Positions 7,851-17,081 of a stretch of DNA of 34,140 bases are shown here, in pieces. Position 1 is the first letter of the stretch; the number at the start of each line of letters is the position of its first letter. The stretch lies in NCBI RefSeq assembly GCF_001644015.1, contig NZ_LUUI01000170.1, positions 1 through 34,140 of the forward strand, in the 5' to 3' direction. This stretch comes from Methylomonas lenta. Its GTDB lineage: Bacteria; Pseudomonadota; Gammaproteobacteria; Methylococcales; Methylomonadaceae. The translations under genes were made by a program, and so were the position numbers. The notes beneath the pieces were generated by a model. The model saw nothing but the letters and a program-made list of their open reading frames with translations. It made no database searches and was not told the origin of the DNA.

Positions 7851-8761
7851 AAGATAATGAATTTATAGTTTTTTAACCGCTGAAAAGTGTAATAACCCGC
7901 AACTGCTAAAAATCTTAAATAAACCCCCAATGTGACTAACCCCATCAGGACGCCAGGATATTGCTGCCTGAAAAATTTACGATAAAACCGTAGCATACCT
8001 TTATGCTTATGCCATTCGACAAAAACTCGGCGACTTCGGCTACATGAACCGGCGATATGGGTTATTTTTGCGTCTGGCACAAACAATATCTTCCAGCCCT
8101 TTTGCCAAAACCGCATGCACCAATCCAGATCTTCGCAATGCAGAAAATAGCCTTCGTCCCATAAGCCAACATCATCAATTGCTTCACGCTTAACCAGCAT
8201 ACAAGCACCGGAAATAGCCTCAACCAGAATAGGTTCTAATGGCAAAGGCTCAGTGTGCAATAAAAAGTCAGAGAACATGTGCGGGAAGATTTTGCTATAT
8301 TTTGAAAGTCCAAATGCACGCACAAAGGCTCTTTTTGGCGTGGGAAAAACCCGCCGTGCCCCAACTTGCTCTGAACCATCCAGGTTTCGCAACAAGCCTC
8401 CGACCATACCAATGTTCTCCGAACTGTCTAATACTTTAGATAATTCAGACAATGCATCAAGCTCCAAAACTGAGTCGGGATTTAAAAACAGTAAAAAACG
8501 TGAAGTAGAGGCATTCACCCCAATATTACAAGCAGCTGCAAAGCCAAGATTTTGATTATTACGAATGACGATGAGCCCCTGGGACTGACCCATAGCCTGT
8601 TCTAATTGTTCCAGACTGCCATCGGTTGAATCGTTATCCACTACAATGACAGACACTGCCCCAGCCGCAAAAGCTGACAAAACACAATCAATTAATAAAT
8701 CACCCGCATTGTAATTAACAATGATGACATCACAATCTTCAGATAATTTTTGCGGCTTCAA
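7847..8761 (-). CDS. GT2 glycosyltransferase, WbbL-like
   Basis: 304-residue family-2 glycosyltransferase. The nucleotide-sugar fold is shown by VIIVNYN (12-18), VVDNDSTDGS (40-49), NLGFAAACNIG and the DxD-like LNPDS (93-97), with an acceptor-side motif HCEDLDWCMRFW near residue 210. This resembles rhamnosyltransferases of the WbbL type, cytoplasmic and membrane-associated. The start is a TTG with GGAG about 8 bases upstream; no in-frame ATG or GTG lies between it and the upstream stop. It overlaps the SDR gene by 4 bases and is preceded by a 341-base gap, so it may have its own promoter. Confidence 0.85.
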   Translation of the reverse strand: MKPQKLSEDCDVIIVNYNAGDLLIDCVLSAFAAGAVSVIVVDNDSTDGSLEQLEQAMGQSQGLIVIRNNQNLGFAAACNIGVNASTSRFLLFLNPDSVLELDALSELSKVLDSSENIGMVGGLLRNLDGSEQVGARRVFPTPKRAFVRAFGLSKYSKIFPHMFSDFLLHTEPLPLEPILVEAISGACMLVKREAIDDVGLWDEGYFLHCEDLDWCMRFWQKGWKILFVPDAKITHIAGSCSRSRRVFVEWHKHKGMLRFYRKFFRQQYPGVLMGLVTLGVYLRFLAVAGYYTFQRLKNYKFIIL

Positions 8762-9102
8762 AGCGCAGCTCCGATGAATGATCTAACAAAAATCAAGGTA
8801 TTTCCCCCGAATAGACTGTATAAAAGTAATGCTTTTCAAATCAACCGACCAGTACCCTGCGTTGAACGTCTGATAAAAGTGGCTTCTTCATTGACTTAAA
8901 AAATCGTCTGAACAAAATCCGTTAATATCACAGATAAACCATGAACCCACCATTCGTAATATATGATTAGATCTACTTAGGCTGCTAAGTACCAAAAGAT
9001 CTATGTGCTGAGCAGTATACACAGGCTCCATTAATAGGAATATACATATTGAAAGTTCTTGGTTGGCATAAAAGAAAATATTGAAATCCTCTAGGTAACA
9101 AT
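8762..9102. other. AT-rich gap between glycosyltransferase genes
   Basis: No convincing gene in any frame. A 7-bp perfect stem-loop (TACTTAG / CTAAGTA, 8974-8991) could end the transcript of the gene at 9103-10131 but lacks a T-run. A short minus-strand frame of about 26 codons near 8870-8945, containing MKKPLLSDVQRR, has no recognisable relatives and ends in a stop. The gap probably holds a promoter for the two genes to its left. Confidence 0.4.
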
Positions 9103-10131
9103 CTAACTCTTAATCAGCTTGCCACATTTGTATTTTTCAAGCGACGAGACTGGCAGCATTGAACAATGATTTGTTTTTGTCTCAAGCCGCCCACTGATGC
9201 GCATTACCCCATGAAGCATACCTAAAGTCATGTACCTTAAACGCAGCCATCGCTCCTCAGCAAATACAAGAAAATAAGCCAGACGCATAAACCGCCCTAT
9301 AAAATGGGCTTTCCATATCCACGTCATTGGGGTATCACGCAACATCAACAAGGTGTTACGAATATCGTAATAATTACGTAACGGGGAATGGTATATCACT
9401 TCTTTATAACCAAAAATCCAGACTTGTTTAGTGGTGTCGCCAAACCGATGCTCTAGTTTTGATGTAGGTACGCCTAACAGCTTATAACCCATTGCTTTAG
9501 CCCGCAGACACCACTCCGTATCCACATGATTAATAAAGTAATTTGAACGCATCCCACCTATATATTTAATCGCTTCAATAGATATAAGTGTTCCAGATGC
9601 CACTAAAACTGTTACCTCTTGGAACATTGGAAGTTCTTGGATAACTTTTGATGGCGTCCACTTATGTGGAAATCCATCACGATCGGTCATGAAATAATAA
9701 TTTTTCCCAGAACACCTATCGACTATGGCTGGTCCGACCGCTGCGACTGGAAAAGTTTCTTGTTTGGATTGAGCGCACGTCATTACTGCAAGGAGTTCTG
9801 CTACCATTGAGCTTGAAGGAATGCTGTCTTGATCTAATAACCAAACAAAATCAGCACCTAACGTCAAAGCCTTTTCAATACCAATATTTTGCGCAGCTGC
9901 AATACCTAAATTTTCTTTCTGGTGAAGAAAATACAATTTTGCAGGCATCTGATCCTTGAATCCTTCAAGCCAGTTCTCTGAAAAATTTAATGACGCATTA
10001 TCTACAATTAAAATATTAGAAACTTGTTTCGAAATAGCTTGAATTGCAGTAAAAAGTGTTTCCAAATCAGGATTGTAAGTGACCAATACTGCAGAAACAT
10101 GATAGAAAACACTATTTACCTTACAGGTCAT
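9103..10131 (-). CDS. GT2 rhamnosyltransferase-like protein (tandem copy 1)
   Basis: About 342 residues. It has the RfbF-type layout VSAVLVTYNP, ILIVDNAS, ENLGIAAAQNIGI and LLDQDS (about 98-103), then HVDTEWCLRAKAMGY for the acceptor side. Relatives transfer rhamnose or other deoxysugars to O-antigen chains. It is a paralogue of the next gene and shares exact DNA stretches with it (around GTAAGTGACCAATACTGC), pointing to tandem duplication. The ATG at 10131 overlaps the upstream stop by 11 bases; a GTG at 10143 would overlap by 23. The donor and acceptor cannot be read from sequence. Confidence 0.85.
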   Translation of the reverse strand: MTCKVNSVFYHVSAVLVTYNPDLETLFTAIQAISKQVSNILIVDNASLNFSENWLEGFKDQMPAKLYFLHQKENLGIAAAQNIGIEKALTLGADFVWLLDQDSIPSSSMVAELLAVMTCAQSKQETFPVAAVGPAIVDRCSGKNYYFMTDRDGFPHKWTPSKVIQELPMFQEVTVLVASGTLISIEAIKYIGGMRSNYFINHVDTEWCLRAKAMGYKLLGVPTSKLEHRFGDTTKQVWIFGYKEVIYHSPLRNYYDIRNTLLMLRDTPMTWIWKAHFIGRFMRLAYFLVFAEERWLRLRYMTLGMLHGVMRISGRLETKTNHCSMLPVSSLEKYKCGKLIKS

Positions 10132-11065
10132 TTCTTTTGCCACTTTTACACGTTAAGCCATCAATTATTCCAAGGTATACCATTCGTAGAAATGTAATAC
10201 GATTTTCTGCTGTCAGACTAAAAAACAGTACCACTTTTACACATCTTGCTATATCGGCAAATATCCAACGCCAAGGCATATACTCTCGACGATACAATAA
10301 AATGCTATTACGGATCATATAGTAATAGCGAAATGGCTTGTGAACAGACACGGTTCGCTTACGCCAAAACCAGGGAATTTCTTTTCGCCGCTCTCCGAGC
10401 GAATGTGTCATTAAAGCACCATATAACCCAAATATTTGAAAGCCTTTGGATTTTGCCCGAAAACACCATTCTGTATCGACACCGTCAATAAATAGACTTT
10501 CATCCATCATCCCAACGATTTCAAATGCAGAAACAGGAATCAATGATCCTGAAGAAACTAAAAAGTCTGCATCAACAATGTTTGGATTGTCTGTACGAAC
10601 TATATGGCTAGAAAATAAACCAGTGTGTATAAAATCGGATAACACACCATTTTCAACATCCTGATATTGCGGACCAAGTGCAGCTATTTGTATGCCTTGT
10701 TGTTCACTCAATTCGTAAAAAGCAGACCGCAACTGCACTACCATTTCTGAAGCTACTTGACTATCTTGATCCAGTAACAAAACATATTTTGCACCTAATG
10801 CAACAGCTTGTCTTATTCCGATATTATGGGCAGCGGCAATACCCAAGTTATTTTCTTGCTGCAGTATGTGTATTTTTGCAGCCGATTGGCAATTATTAAA
10901 TTCGTCAAACCAATGCAGTAAAAAACTGGACGAAGCATTGTCAACAATAAAAATATCAGATACTTGGCTCGAAACCGCATGAATTGCTGACTTAAGATCT
11001 TCGAAACTTGGATTGTAAGTGACCAATACTGCGGACACATCGTGGCAATAATTATTGTTTATCAT
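10121..11065 (-). CDS. GT2 rhamnosyltransferase-like protein (tandem copy 2)
   Basis: 314 residues, with the same architecture as its downstream neighbour: DVSAVLVTYNP, IFIVDNASSS, NNLGIAAAHNIGI, LLDQDS (97-102), FIDGVDTEWCFRAKSKG, and a hydrophobic C-terminus. ATG start. It is followed without a gap by its paralogue, so the two probably add consecutive residues in one repeat unit. The upstream gap of 108 bases to the GT4 gene shows nothing specific. Confidence 0.85.
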   Translation of the reverse strand: MINNNYCHDVSAVLVTYNPSFEDLKSAIHAVSSQVSDIFIVDNASSSFLLHWFDEFNNCQSAAKIHILQQENNLGIAAAHNIGIRQAVALGAKYVLLLDQDSQVASEMVVQLRSAFYELSEQQGIQIAALGPQYQDVENGVLSDFIHTGLFSSHIVRTDNPNIVDADFLVSSGSLIPVSAFEIVGMMDESLFIDGVDTEWCFRAKSKGFQIFGLYGALMTHSLGERRKEIPWFWRKRTVSVHKPFRYYYMIRNSILLYRREYMPWRWIFADIARCVKVVLFFSLTAENRITFLRMVYLGIIDGLTCKSGKRNDL

Positions 11066-11173
11066 GCTCTGCCTAGGAGGGGTATATTCAAGTCAAAATT
11101 GAAATTGCAGCAATTTGTCACGCCACTTGAGACTCAAATTACTCAAATACATCCCATGTAATTAGCTTTGTGA

Positions 11174-12745
11174 TTACGTGAGTTTAGTACCAGGATCCAG
11201 GACTCGGCGCTTGATTCCTTTAATACCTTCGTCTTTATAAATTCCCAACAAATGCATAATCAGTCCGCGATGCCCACCATACATTGATAAGGCAAAAGGC
11301 AGTAGTTTAAAAACTTTTTTGATTCGTAATAACTGAAAACCAACAAATGTTCCCCATATATACTTAGTAATCCACTTATGGCGCTCATTGACTCTAACTT
11401 CCAACCCATCCAAACGCAACTGCATTAATTCTATGTATTTAGCATGCTCTTTCAGCACTTCATTTGTTGCAGAATTAAATTTTGATGCCTTTGAATCTGC
11501 TATTAATTGTAGTTTAAGAGCCAACAGTTGGGACACATTTTTATACTCACTTTGCCAAACTTTCGCAGCAATAGCAGCATTATAGTTTTCAGATGCGATG
11601 TTATATACATGTGACATCTGTTTAGCCTGCGATTTTGCATCAAAATTTCTTTCCGCAAACAATCGACCAGCTTGACCAATCTTATCAGCTTGCTGTGGAT
11701 TGGCAAAAAGTGCTATACACTTTGTTGCAATCTCTTCAGCACTACCAGTACGAGTCAAAATGACATTTACACCATCCTCAAGTAAATGGGCAATATTTAC
11801 ATCTGGCATCAGCACAGGTCTACCCATTGCTAAAAACTCAGGTAGCTTTCCAGGTAATCTCAAGTCTTCAAATGGATCAACTTTTCCTGGCTGAACCAAA
11901 ACATCTGCCAGTGCAAGCAGATCGGGCAACTCTTCTCTGGGTAACACCCCAAGATCTACGATAGCATCGGCAACTTCTGACGGTAGCTGAGAGAGAGAAC
12001 TTAAAGAAACTGGACCTGACCGTATTAGTTTACAGGGATAACCTTGACTGTTAATAACACCTATTGCTCTGCACAATGTTTCAATAGCAGGCTTAGTAAA
12101 GCTATTTAATCCACCGGTGTATACGATAACTCGCTCATTTTCAGCAATGCCATACTGCTTGCGCAAAATAGAATTTGCCTCTCTTGGAGAAAAAAACTCC
12201 AGATCAACACCTGGCATTACAGTGGCACAATGAACCCAGGGGGGGCACTCGATAGCAAGTTTATCCTGGATAACGGCCACAGCATCCGCTAAACCAATAA
12301 AACCACTGTAACGAAAGGGATGAGAAAATGTATTCGGCAAACGTTCGGCAATACTCTGATCTGTGTGTTGAGCCAAACTTGCCTCTTCAAGCCCTAAAGC
12401 CCGACAAGAAATCCATAACTCATGATCTTCCAAATAGATAATTAAAGGTGTCGGACATTTCACCATATATGAAGTAACAAAACATCTAACGACTTCTCGC
12501 GGTGTCCAAGCGAAAACAACATCGGCTGAACGAGCATCAGGAAAAACTGACTCAGGATCACTCAACACATCGCTGTAAAGCATGGGGCGAAAAACAAGCT
12601 TTGAATACTGTTGTGCCGTTTCCAGATTATTAGGAACAGCAACTGCGCAAGAGTGACCCATTAGATGAGCCTCCCGCGCATAAAGCGCTAAAGGATGAGC
12701 ACTATTACTATTAAAATCCCCATAGAGCACAAACAGTATATTCAT
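11174..12745 (-). CDS. GT4 glycosyltransferase with C-terminal coiled region
   Basis: 523-residue GT-B fold protein. The N-terminal half holds the acceptor domain. The donor half has VIVYTGGLNSF (near 210-220), PREELPDLLALADVLVQPG and LPGKLPEFLAMGRPVLMP, a degenerate form of the GT4 E-x7-E region. Residues from about 395 are not part of the GT-B core. They are charged and probably helical (to about 445), then basic and hydrophobic, ending DEGIKGIKRRVLDPG; similar tails occur in large polysaccharide glycosyltransferases and may anchor to the membrane. ATG start, 14 bases after the fcl stop. Sugar specificity unknown. Confidence 0.82.
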   Translation of the reverse strand: MNILFVLYGDFNSNSAHPLALYAREAHLMGHSCAVAVPNNLETAQQYSKLVFRPMLYSDVLSDPESVFPDARSADVVFAWTPREVVRCFVTSYMVKCPTPLIIYLEDHELWISCRALGLEEASLAQHTDQSIAERLPNTFSHPFRYSGFIGLADAVAVIQDKLAIECPPWVHCATVMPGVDLEFFSPREANSILRKQYGIAENERVIVYTGGLNSFTKPAIETLCRAIGVINSQGYPCKLIRSGPVSLSSLSQLPSEVADAIVDLGVLPREELPDLLALADVLVQPGKVDPFEDLRLPGKLPEFLAMGRPVLMPDVNIAHLLEDGVNVILTRTGSAEEIATKCIALFANPQQADKIGQAGRLFAERNFDAKSQAKQMSHVYNIASENYNAAIAAKVWQSEYKNVSQLLALKLQLIADSKASKFNSATNEVLKEHAKYIELMQLRLDGLEVRVNERHKWITKYIWGTFVGFQLLRIKKVFKLLPFALSMYGGHRGLIMHLLGIYKDEGIKGIKRRVLDPGTKLT

Positions 12746-12759
12746 AAAATGCTGTCAGA

Positions 12760-13701
12760 TTACGCACTAGTTGAGGTCAAAAAATCTGCATAAGCCTTAG
12801 CAATCCCATCGCTTAATAATGTTTTAGCCTGCCAACCTAAATCTTTCATTTGATCAACATTTAACAGCTTGCGCGGTGTACCATCGGGCTTACTGGCATC
12901 AAACAAAATCTCGCCGTTAAAACCCACCACCTTCATGACCGTCTTAGCTAACTCTGCAATAGTCACATCCACCCCTGTCCCAACATTGAACACCCCATCA
13001 CTAATGCCCTGCTCCATCAAAAAAACACAGGCATCAGCCATGTCGTCAACATACAAAAACTCCCTCATTGGCTTACCAGACCCCCACACTACCAATTCTT
13101 TATCACCACCTACCTTAGCTTCATGTGCCTTACGAATTAATGCCGGCAAAACATGACTGTTACTTAAGTCGTAGCTGTCATTGGGGCCATATAGATTGGT
13201 TGGCATCACCGAAACATAGTGAGTACCATACTGACGGTTGTAACTTTCACATAGCTTGATACCCGCAATTTTGGCAATTGCATAAGGTTCATTAGTCGGC
13301 TCCAATGGCCCCGTAAGAAGATACTCTTCCTTGATAGGTTGCGAACAATCACGCGGATAAATGCAGCTGGAACCCAGAAAACACATCTGAAGACAACCTG
13401 CCTGATGAGCACTCGAGATAACATTGGCCTCGACCATTAGATTTTCATATATGAAATCAGCTCGGTATGTATTATTGGCATGAATTCCACCCACCTTAGC
13501 TGCAGCTAGAAAAACATAATCCGGTTTTTCGGATTTAAAGAAAGTTTGAACGGCTTTTTGATCCAGCAAATCCAGCTCGGATCGTGAACGTGTAACTATA
13601 TTGAGGTAGCCTTTAGCCTCAAGATTACGCACCAAAGCAGAACCGACCATTCCCATATGACCTGCAACATAAATTTTTGCATCTTTGGCTATGGAAACCA
13701 T
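12760..13701 (-). CDS. fcl: GDP-L-fucose synthase
   Basis: 313-residue epimerase-reductase that turns GDP-4-keto-6-deoxy-D-mannose into GDP-L-fucose with NADPH. The cofactor loop is GHMGMVG (14-20). Catalytic residues seen by comparison with E. coli Fcl are S111, C113, Y140 and K144 in LGSSCIYP and PYAIAK. The family signature [12 protein letters not shown] is intact. The ATG overlaps the gmd stop by one base (TAATG), so production is probably coupled to Gmd. With gmd it forms the complete two-step GDP-fucose branch from GDP-mannose; the GDP-mannose-making genes are not in the window. Confidence 0.96.
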   Translation of the reverse strand: MVSIAKDAKIYVAGHMGMVGSALVRNLEAKGYLNIVTRSRSELDLLDQKAVQTFFKSEKPDYVFLAAAKVGGIHANNTYRADFIYENLMVEANVISSAHQAGCLQMCFLGSSCIYPRDCSQPIKEEYLLTGPLEPTNEPYAIAKIAGIKLCESYNRQYGTHYVSVMPTNLYGPNDSYDLSNSHVLPALIRKAHEAKVGGDKELVVWGSGKPMREFLYVDDMADACVFLMEQGISDGVFNVGTGVDVTIAELAKTVMKVVGFNGEILFDASKPDGTPRKLLNVDQMKDLGWQAKTLLSDGIAKAYADFLTSTSA

Positions 13702-14816
13702 TACTCGCGCCCCACAGAAACTTTAAATCCCTTACTCTTTAACAAGACATGCTGTTTAGCCTTATCCAGATCATGAGCAACCATTTCCTCAATCATCTCG
13801 TCAAGTGTGATTTTCGGTGTCCAGCCGAGAGTTTCTTTTGCCTTAGTAGGGTCGCCCAAAAGCGTTTCCACTTCAGCTGGGCGGAAGTACCTCGGATCGA
13901 TCTTGACAACAACATCGCCAATATTCAGGGCAGGTGCATTATCACCAGTAATCGAAAGTACTCGCCCCAATTCATTTACACCATCCCCTTCCCATGAAAG
14001 CTCTATTCCCAACTGATTCGCTGCTTTATTAATAAACTCACGCACAGTGCATTGAATGCCGGTAGCAATAACAAAGTCGTCGGGCTTATCCTGTTGCAAC
14101 ATCAGCCACTGCATTTCCACATAGTCTTTAGCGTGTCCCCAGTCCCTTAGCGCATCAATATTACCCATAAACAAACATTGTTCATGTCCTTGCGCGATAT
14201 TTGCCAAACCACGGGTAATTTTTCGCGTAACAAAGGTTTCCCCGCGACGAGACGACTCGTGATTAAACAAAATACCATTACAGGCATAAAGACCATAGGC
14301 TTCACGGTAGTTTATGGTAATCCAGTAAGCATAGAGCTTAGCAACCGCATAGGGTGAGCGAGGATAAAAAGGCGTAGATTCTTTTTGCGGAATTTCCTGC
14401 ACCAAACCATAAAGTTCAGAAGTGCTGGCTTGATAAAACCGAGTTTTTTTTTCCAAACCAAGGAAGCGAATACCTTCAAGAAGTCGTAATGCACCAATCG
14501 CATCGACATCAGCAGTATATTCAGGGGATTCAAAGCTCACTGCAACGTGCGACTGAGCCCCAAGATTATAGACTTCGTCCGGTTGCACTTCTTGTAGGAT
14601 ACGGTTTAGATTTGAAGTGTCGGTCAAATCGCCGTAATGCAACTTGAGCATAGGATGTGGGGCGTGAGGATCTTGATAAATATGGTCAATGCGTTCGGTA
14701 TTAAACAATGACGCTCGGCGTTTGATACCATGCACTTCATAACCTTTAGCCAATAAAAACTCAGCTAAATAAGATCCATCCTGACCGGTGATACCGGTGA
14801 TTAAAGCTTTTTTCAT
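13701..14816 (-). CDS. gmd: GDP-mannose 4,6-dehydratase
   Basis: The ATG at 14816 gives 371 residues, the size of E. coli Gmd; a possible start at 14837 adds seven non-conserved residues. Extended SDR with GITGQDG (8-14) and catalytic T132, E134, Y156 and K160 in STSELYG and [11 protein letters not shown]. It converts GDP-D-mannose to GDP-4-keto-6-deoxy-D-mannose, the substrate of the fcl product encoded next. The upstream gene is a second, shorter Gmd-like protein. All key residues are present, so activity is expected. Confidence 0.96.
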   Translation of the reverse strand: MKKALITGITGQDGSYLAEFLLAKGYEVHGIKRRASLFNTERIDHIYQDPHAPHPMLKLHYGDLTDTSNLNRILQEVQPDEVYNLGAQSHVAVSFESPEYTADVDAIGALRLLEGIRFLGLEKKTRFYQASTSELYGLVQEIPQKESTPFYPRSPYAVAKLYAYWITINYREAYGLYACNGILFNHESSRRGETFVTRKITRGLANIAQGHEQCLFMGNIDALRDWGHAKDYVEMQWLMLQQDKPDDFVIATGIQCTVREFINKAANQLGIELSWEGDGVNELGRVLSITGDNAPALNIGDVVVKIDPRYFRPAEVETLLGDPTKAKETLGWTPKITLDEMIEEMVAHDLDKAKQHVLLKSKGFKVSVGRE

Positions 14817-14852
14817 TTTCACTATCTCGTCTAACAATTTATAAGAATCAAA

Positions 14853-15875
14853 TTATTTTCTGTCGCGCAATTGCAACTCAATCCTAACAATCTGAGCATC
14901 AACCATTTTGCCTACCATTTGCTCGAAAGTAACAGTTGGCTGCCAATTCAGGACGTGTCGTGCTTTTGATGCATCCGCGAGAGTTTGACTGGTTTCCAGT
15001 GGTCGTACCAAAGCAGGGTCACTGACAACATGGTCTTGCCAACCCAGACCAACATGTTCATATGCGAATTGACAAAGTTGGCGCAAAGTATGTAGCTCAC
15101 CAGTACCCACAACAAAATCATCGGGCTGCTCTTGTTGCAGCATCAACCACATTGCTTTTACAAAGTCGACTGCATAACCCCAATCCCGTGAAATCTCAAG
15201 ATTACCAAGAGCCAGTTTGCCCTCAGAAACAATTGGATGCCCGCATTCATTCAGGTCAAGTGAGTTAAGAACACCCAATTTAGCACAGGCTGCACCGTAG
15301 GCAATTTTTTGGGTCACAAAATGCAGTGGTCGCCGCTCGCTTTCGTGGTTGAACAAAATCCCGCTTGAGATAAACAAACCATAACTCTCGCGATATATTC
15401 TCACCATCTGATGTGCATAAACCTTAGCGGCTGCATAAGGATTGGCTGGATTGAAAGGCGTATCTTCATTTTGCGGAATAATGTTGGTACGACCGAACAT
15501 TTCAGAAGATGATGCGTGATATACCCGCGCTTTAGGACAAGCATGACGTACACCTTCAAACAAACGAATGGCTCCCATGCCATTAATCATAAGTGTTTCC
15601 GGCGCACGAGCCCATGACTCACCAGGGCGAGATTGCGAAGCTAAGTTGTAAATTTCGTCAGGCTTGGCATCCTGCAAAGCAGAGGAAATATCAATGCCCT
15701 CTGACATATCCCCAAACAATATATGCACCTTATCGGCCAAATGACTTGCATTATTTGGCCGATACCAACTCTCTCGCCTAACTAAACCAAATACCTCATA
15801 TCCTTGTTCCAGCAGAAACTCTGCCAGAAACGAACCATCCTGCCCGGTAATACCCGTAATCAATGCTCTCTTCAT
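14853..15875 (-). CDS. Second GDP-mannose 4,6-dehydratase-like protein
   Basis: 340-residue extended SDR of the Gmd family. GITGQDG is at 8-14, SSSEMFG at 122-128 (serine replaces the usual threonine), with E125, Y147 and K151 in NPYAAAKVYAH, then [12 protein letters not shown] and RDWGYAVDFVKAMW. It is clearly related to the neighbouring gmd but diverged, especially at residues 33-60 and in a longer loop around 190-215 (LNECGHPIV). It may be a redundant Gmd, supply a second 4-keto-6-deoxy sugar route (for example towards D-rhamnose with a reductase elsewhere), or act on another GDP-sugar. Its start overlaps no gmd sequence, but the upstream GT4 stop overlaps its ATG by 4 bases. Confidence 0.85.
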   Translation of the reverse strand: MKRALITGITGQDGSFLAEFLLEQGYEVFGLVRRESWYRPNNASHLADKVHILFGDMSEGIDISSALQDAKPDEIYNLASQSRPGESWARAPETLMINGMGAIRLFEGVRHACPKARVYHASSSEMFGRTNIIPQNEDTPFNPANPYAAAKVYAHQMVRIYRESYGLFISSGILFNHESERRPLHFVTQKIAYGAACAKLGVLNSLDLNECGHPIVSEGKLALGNLEISRDWGYAVDFVKAMWLMLQQEQPDDFVVGTGELHTLRQLCQFAYEHVGLGWQDHVVSDPALVRPLETSQTLADASKARHVLNWQPTVTFEQMVGKMVDAQIVRIELQLRDRK

Positions 15876-17050
15876 TCAGCCATCCGTCGTTTTGGAGAAG
15901 CCAGCGCTTCACCATAAAGTTGCAGCAAAGCAGCTGCGCTCTGCTTCCAATCAAACTTCCCTGCCTGTTTTAGCGCATTAACACTTAACTGATCTCTCTC
16001 TTGCTTGTTCACAGAAAGCCGCAACATTATTTGCGCCCAATACTCTGTATCTTCAGGAGCAATCAGTATAGCTGCATCTCCAGCTACTTCGGGAATCGAA
16101 GTGGAATTAGACGTCAATGTAGGGGCACCAAACTGCATACCTTCCAGAACGGGTAAGCCAAAACCCTCAAACAATGAAGGATAGAGATTTGCGTAACAAT
16201 TGCGATAAAGCCAGATCAACTCATCATCCGATACGTAGCCGGTCATTACGATTTGAGTCTCAACACCCAGTTCGCTCAAATGTTTCTGAAAATCATCCAT
16301 CAACCAGCCTTTACCTCCCGCCAATACTAAAGGCATGGGTGCGCCCCCCAAAGCCAAATAACGACCATAGGCTTCAATGAGTCGATACTGGTTTTTTCGG
16401 GGTTCAATGGTGCCAACATTTAACCAATAACCTCCGGCAGGTACATTAACAAGTGCCTTGGGTCGCTTACCCTCTGTAGATGAATCTGCAAACCGCGAAC
16501 AAGGATAAATCACACGAATCCGATCCTCAGGAAAGTGAGGAAAAACGTTTAGATAATGCGATTTTGAAGCCTCGGAAATTGCAACCACCCAGTCCGCCGC
16601 AATGGCTGATCTAAATACCCCATCGAAACAACCTACTCGATTAGCTTCGGTAGTCCATGCAGGATTAACGGCAAACCCCATGTCGTAGAACGTATAAATC
16701 AGTCGGCTTGATGTCAATTGTGTGGGACACCAAAAGTTATTGGCATGAATAATATCCGGCGTGCCTAATGACGCTTCAACGTCATTACCATTCCAGAACA
16801 AGCTTGCAGCGTCCCCAGTCAGATGCCTTGGCCCATAATGCAGGTCACGTCCCGAATAAGGATTACCGATAGGCATTTTTGCATCAAAATAAAAATTGCC
16901 GAAACTAGGAAAAAGTGAATAGCGATGTTCAGGTGCAAGTTCAAGCATTGCTTTTATTAACGCGTGGGCAAAATAGCCGCAACCGGCCTTGCCTGAGCCT
17001 GTCTGTGATATGTCAAAACCTATGTGCATAGTGTTATTTATACCATTCAT
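15872..17050 (-). CDS. GT4 glycosyltransferase
   Basis: 392-residue GT-B enzyme with the standard GT4 donor-site features: YWLNVGTIEPRKN, VLAGGKGWLMDD, VMTGYVSDDELIWLYRN and the E-x7-E motif EGFGLPVLE near residue 295. Family members use nucleotide-activated hexoses, often GDP-mannose; that donor would fit the adjacent GDP-sugar genes but is inferred. The start at 17050 or the ATG eight codons later (MHIGFDIS) are both possible; the latter looks more family-like. The stop overlaps the next gene by 4 bases. Confidence 0.87.
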   Translation of the reverse strand: MNGINNTMHIGFDISQTGSGKAGCGYFAHALIKAMLELAPEHRYSLFPSFGNFYFDAKMPIGNPYSGRDLHYGPRHLTGDAASLFWNGNDVEASLGTPDIIHANNFWCPTQLTSSRLIYTFYDMGFAVNPAWTTEANRVGCFDGVFRSAIAADWVVAISEASKSHYLNVFPHFPEDRIRVIYPCSRFADSSTEGKRPKALVNVPAGGYWLNVGTIEPRKNQYRLIEAYGRYLALGGAPMPLVLAGGKGWLMDDFQKHLSELGVETQIVMTGYVSDDELIWLYRNCYANLYPSLFEGFGLPVLEGMQFGAPTLTSNSTSIPEVAGDAAILIAPEDTEYWAQIMLRLSVNKQERDQLSVNALKQAGKFDWKQSAAALLQLYGEALASPKRRMAE

Positions 17051-17060
17051 GTTTGATAAA

Positions 17061-17081
17061 TTTTAGATTTTAGATTTTAGA
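17061..17081. repeat. Three tandem TTTTAGA heptamers
   Basis: TTTTAGA occurs three times without interruption across the 3' end of the acyltransferase gene, including its stop codon on the minus strand. Loss or gain of one 7-base unit would change the last residues or the stop position only. Confidence 0.6.
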
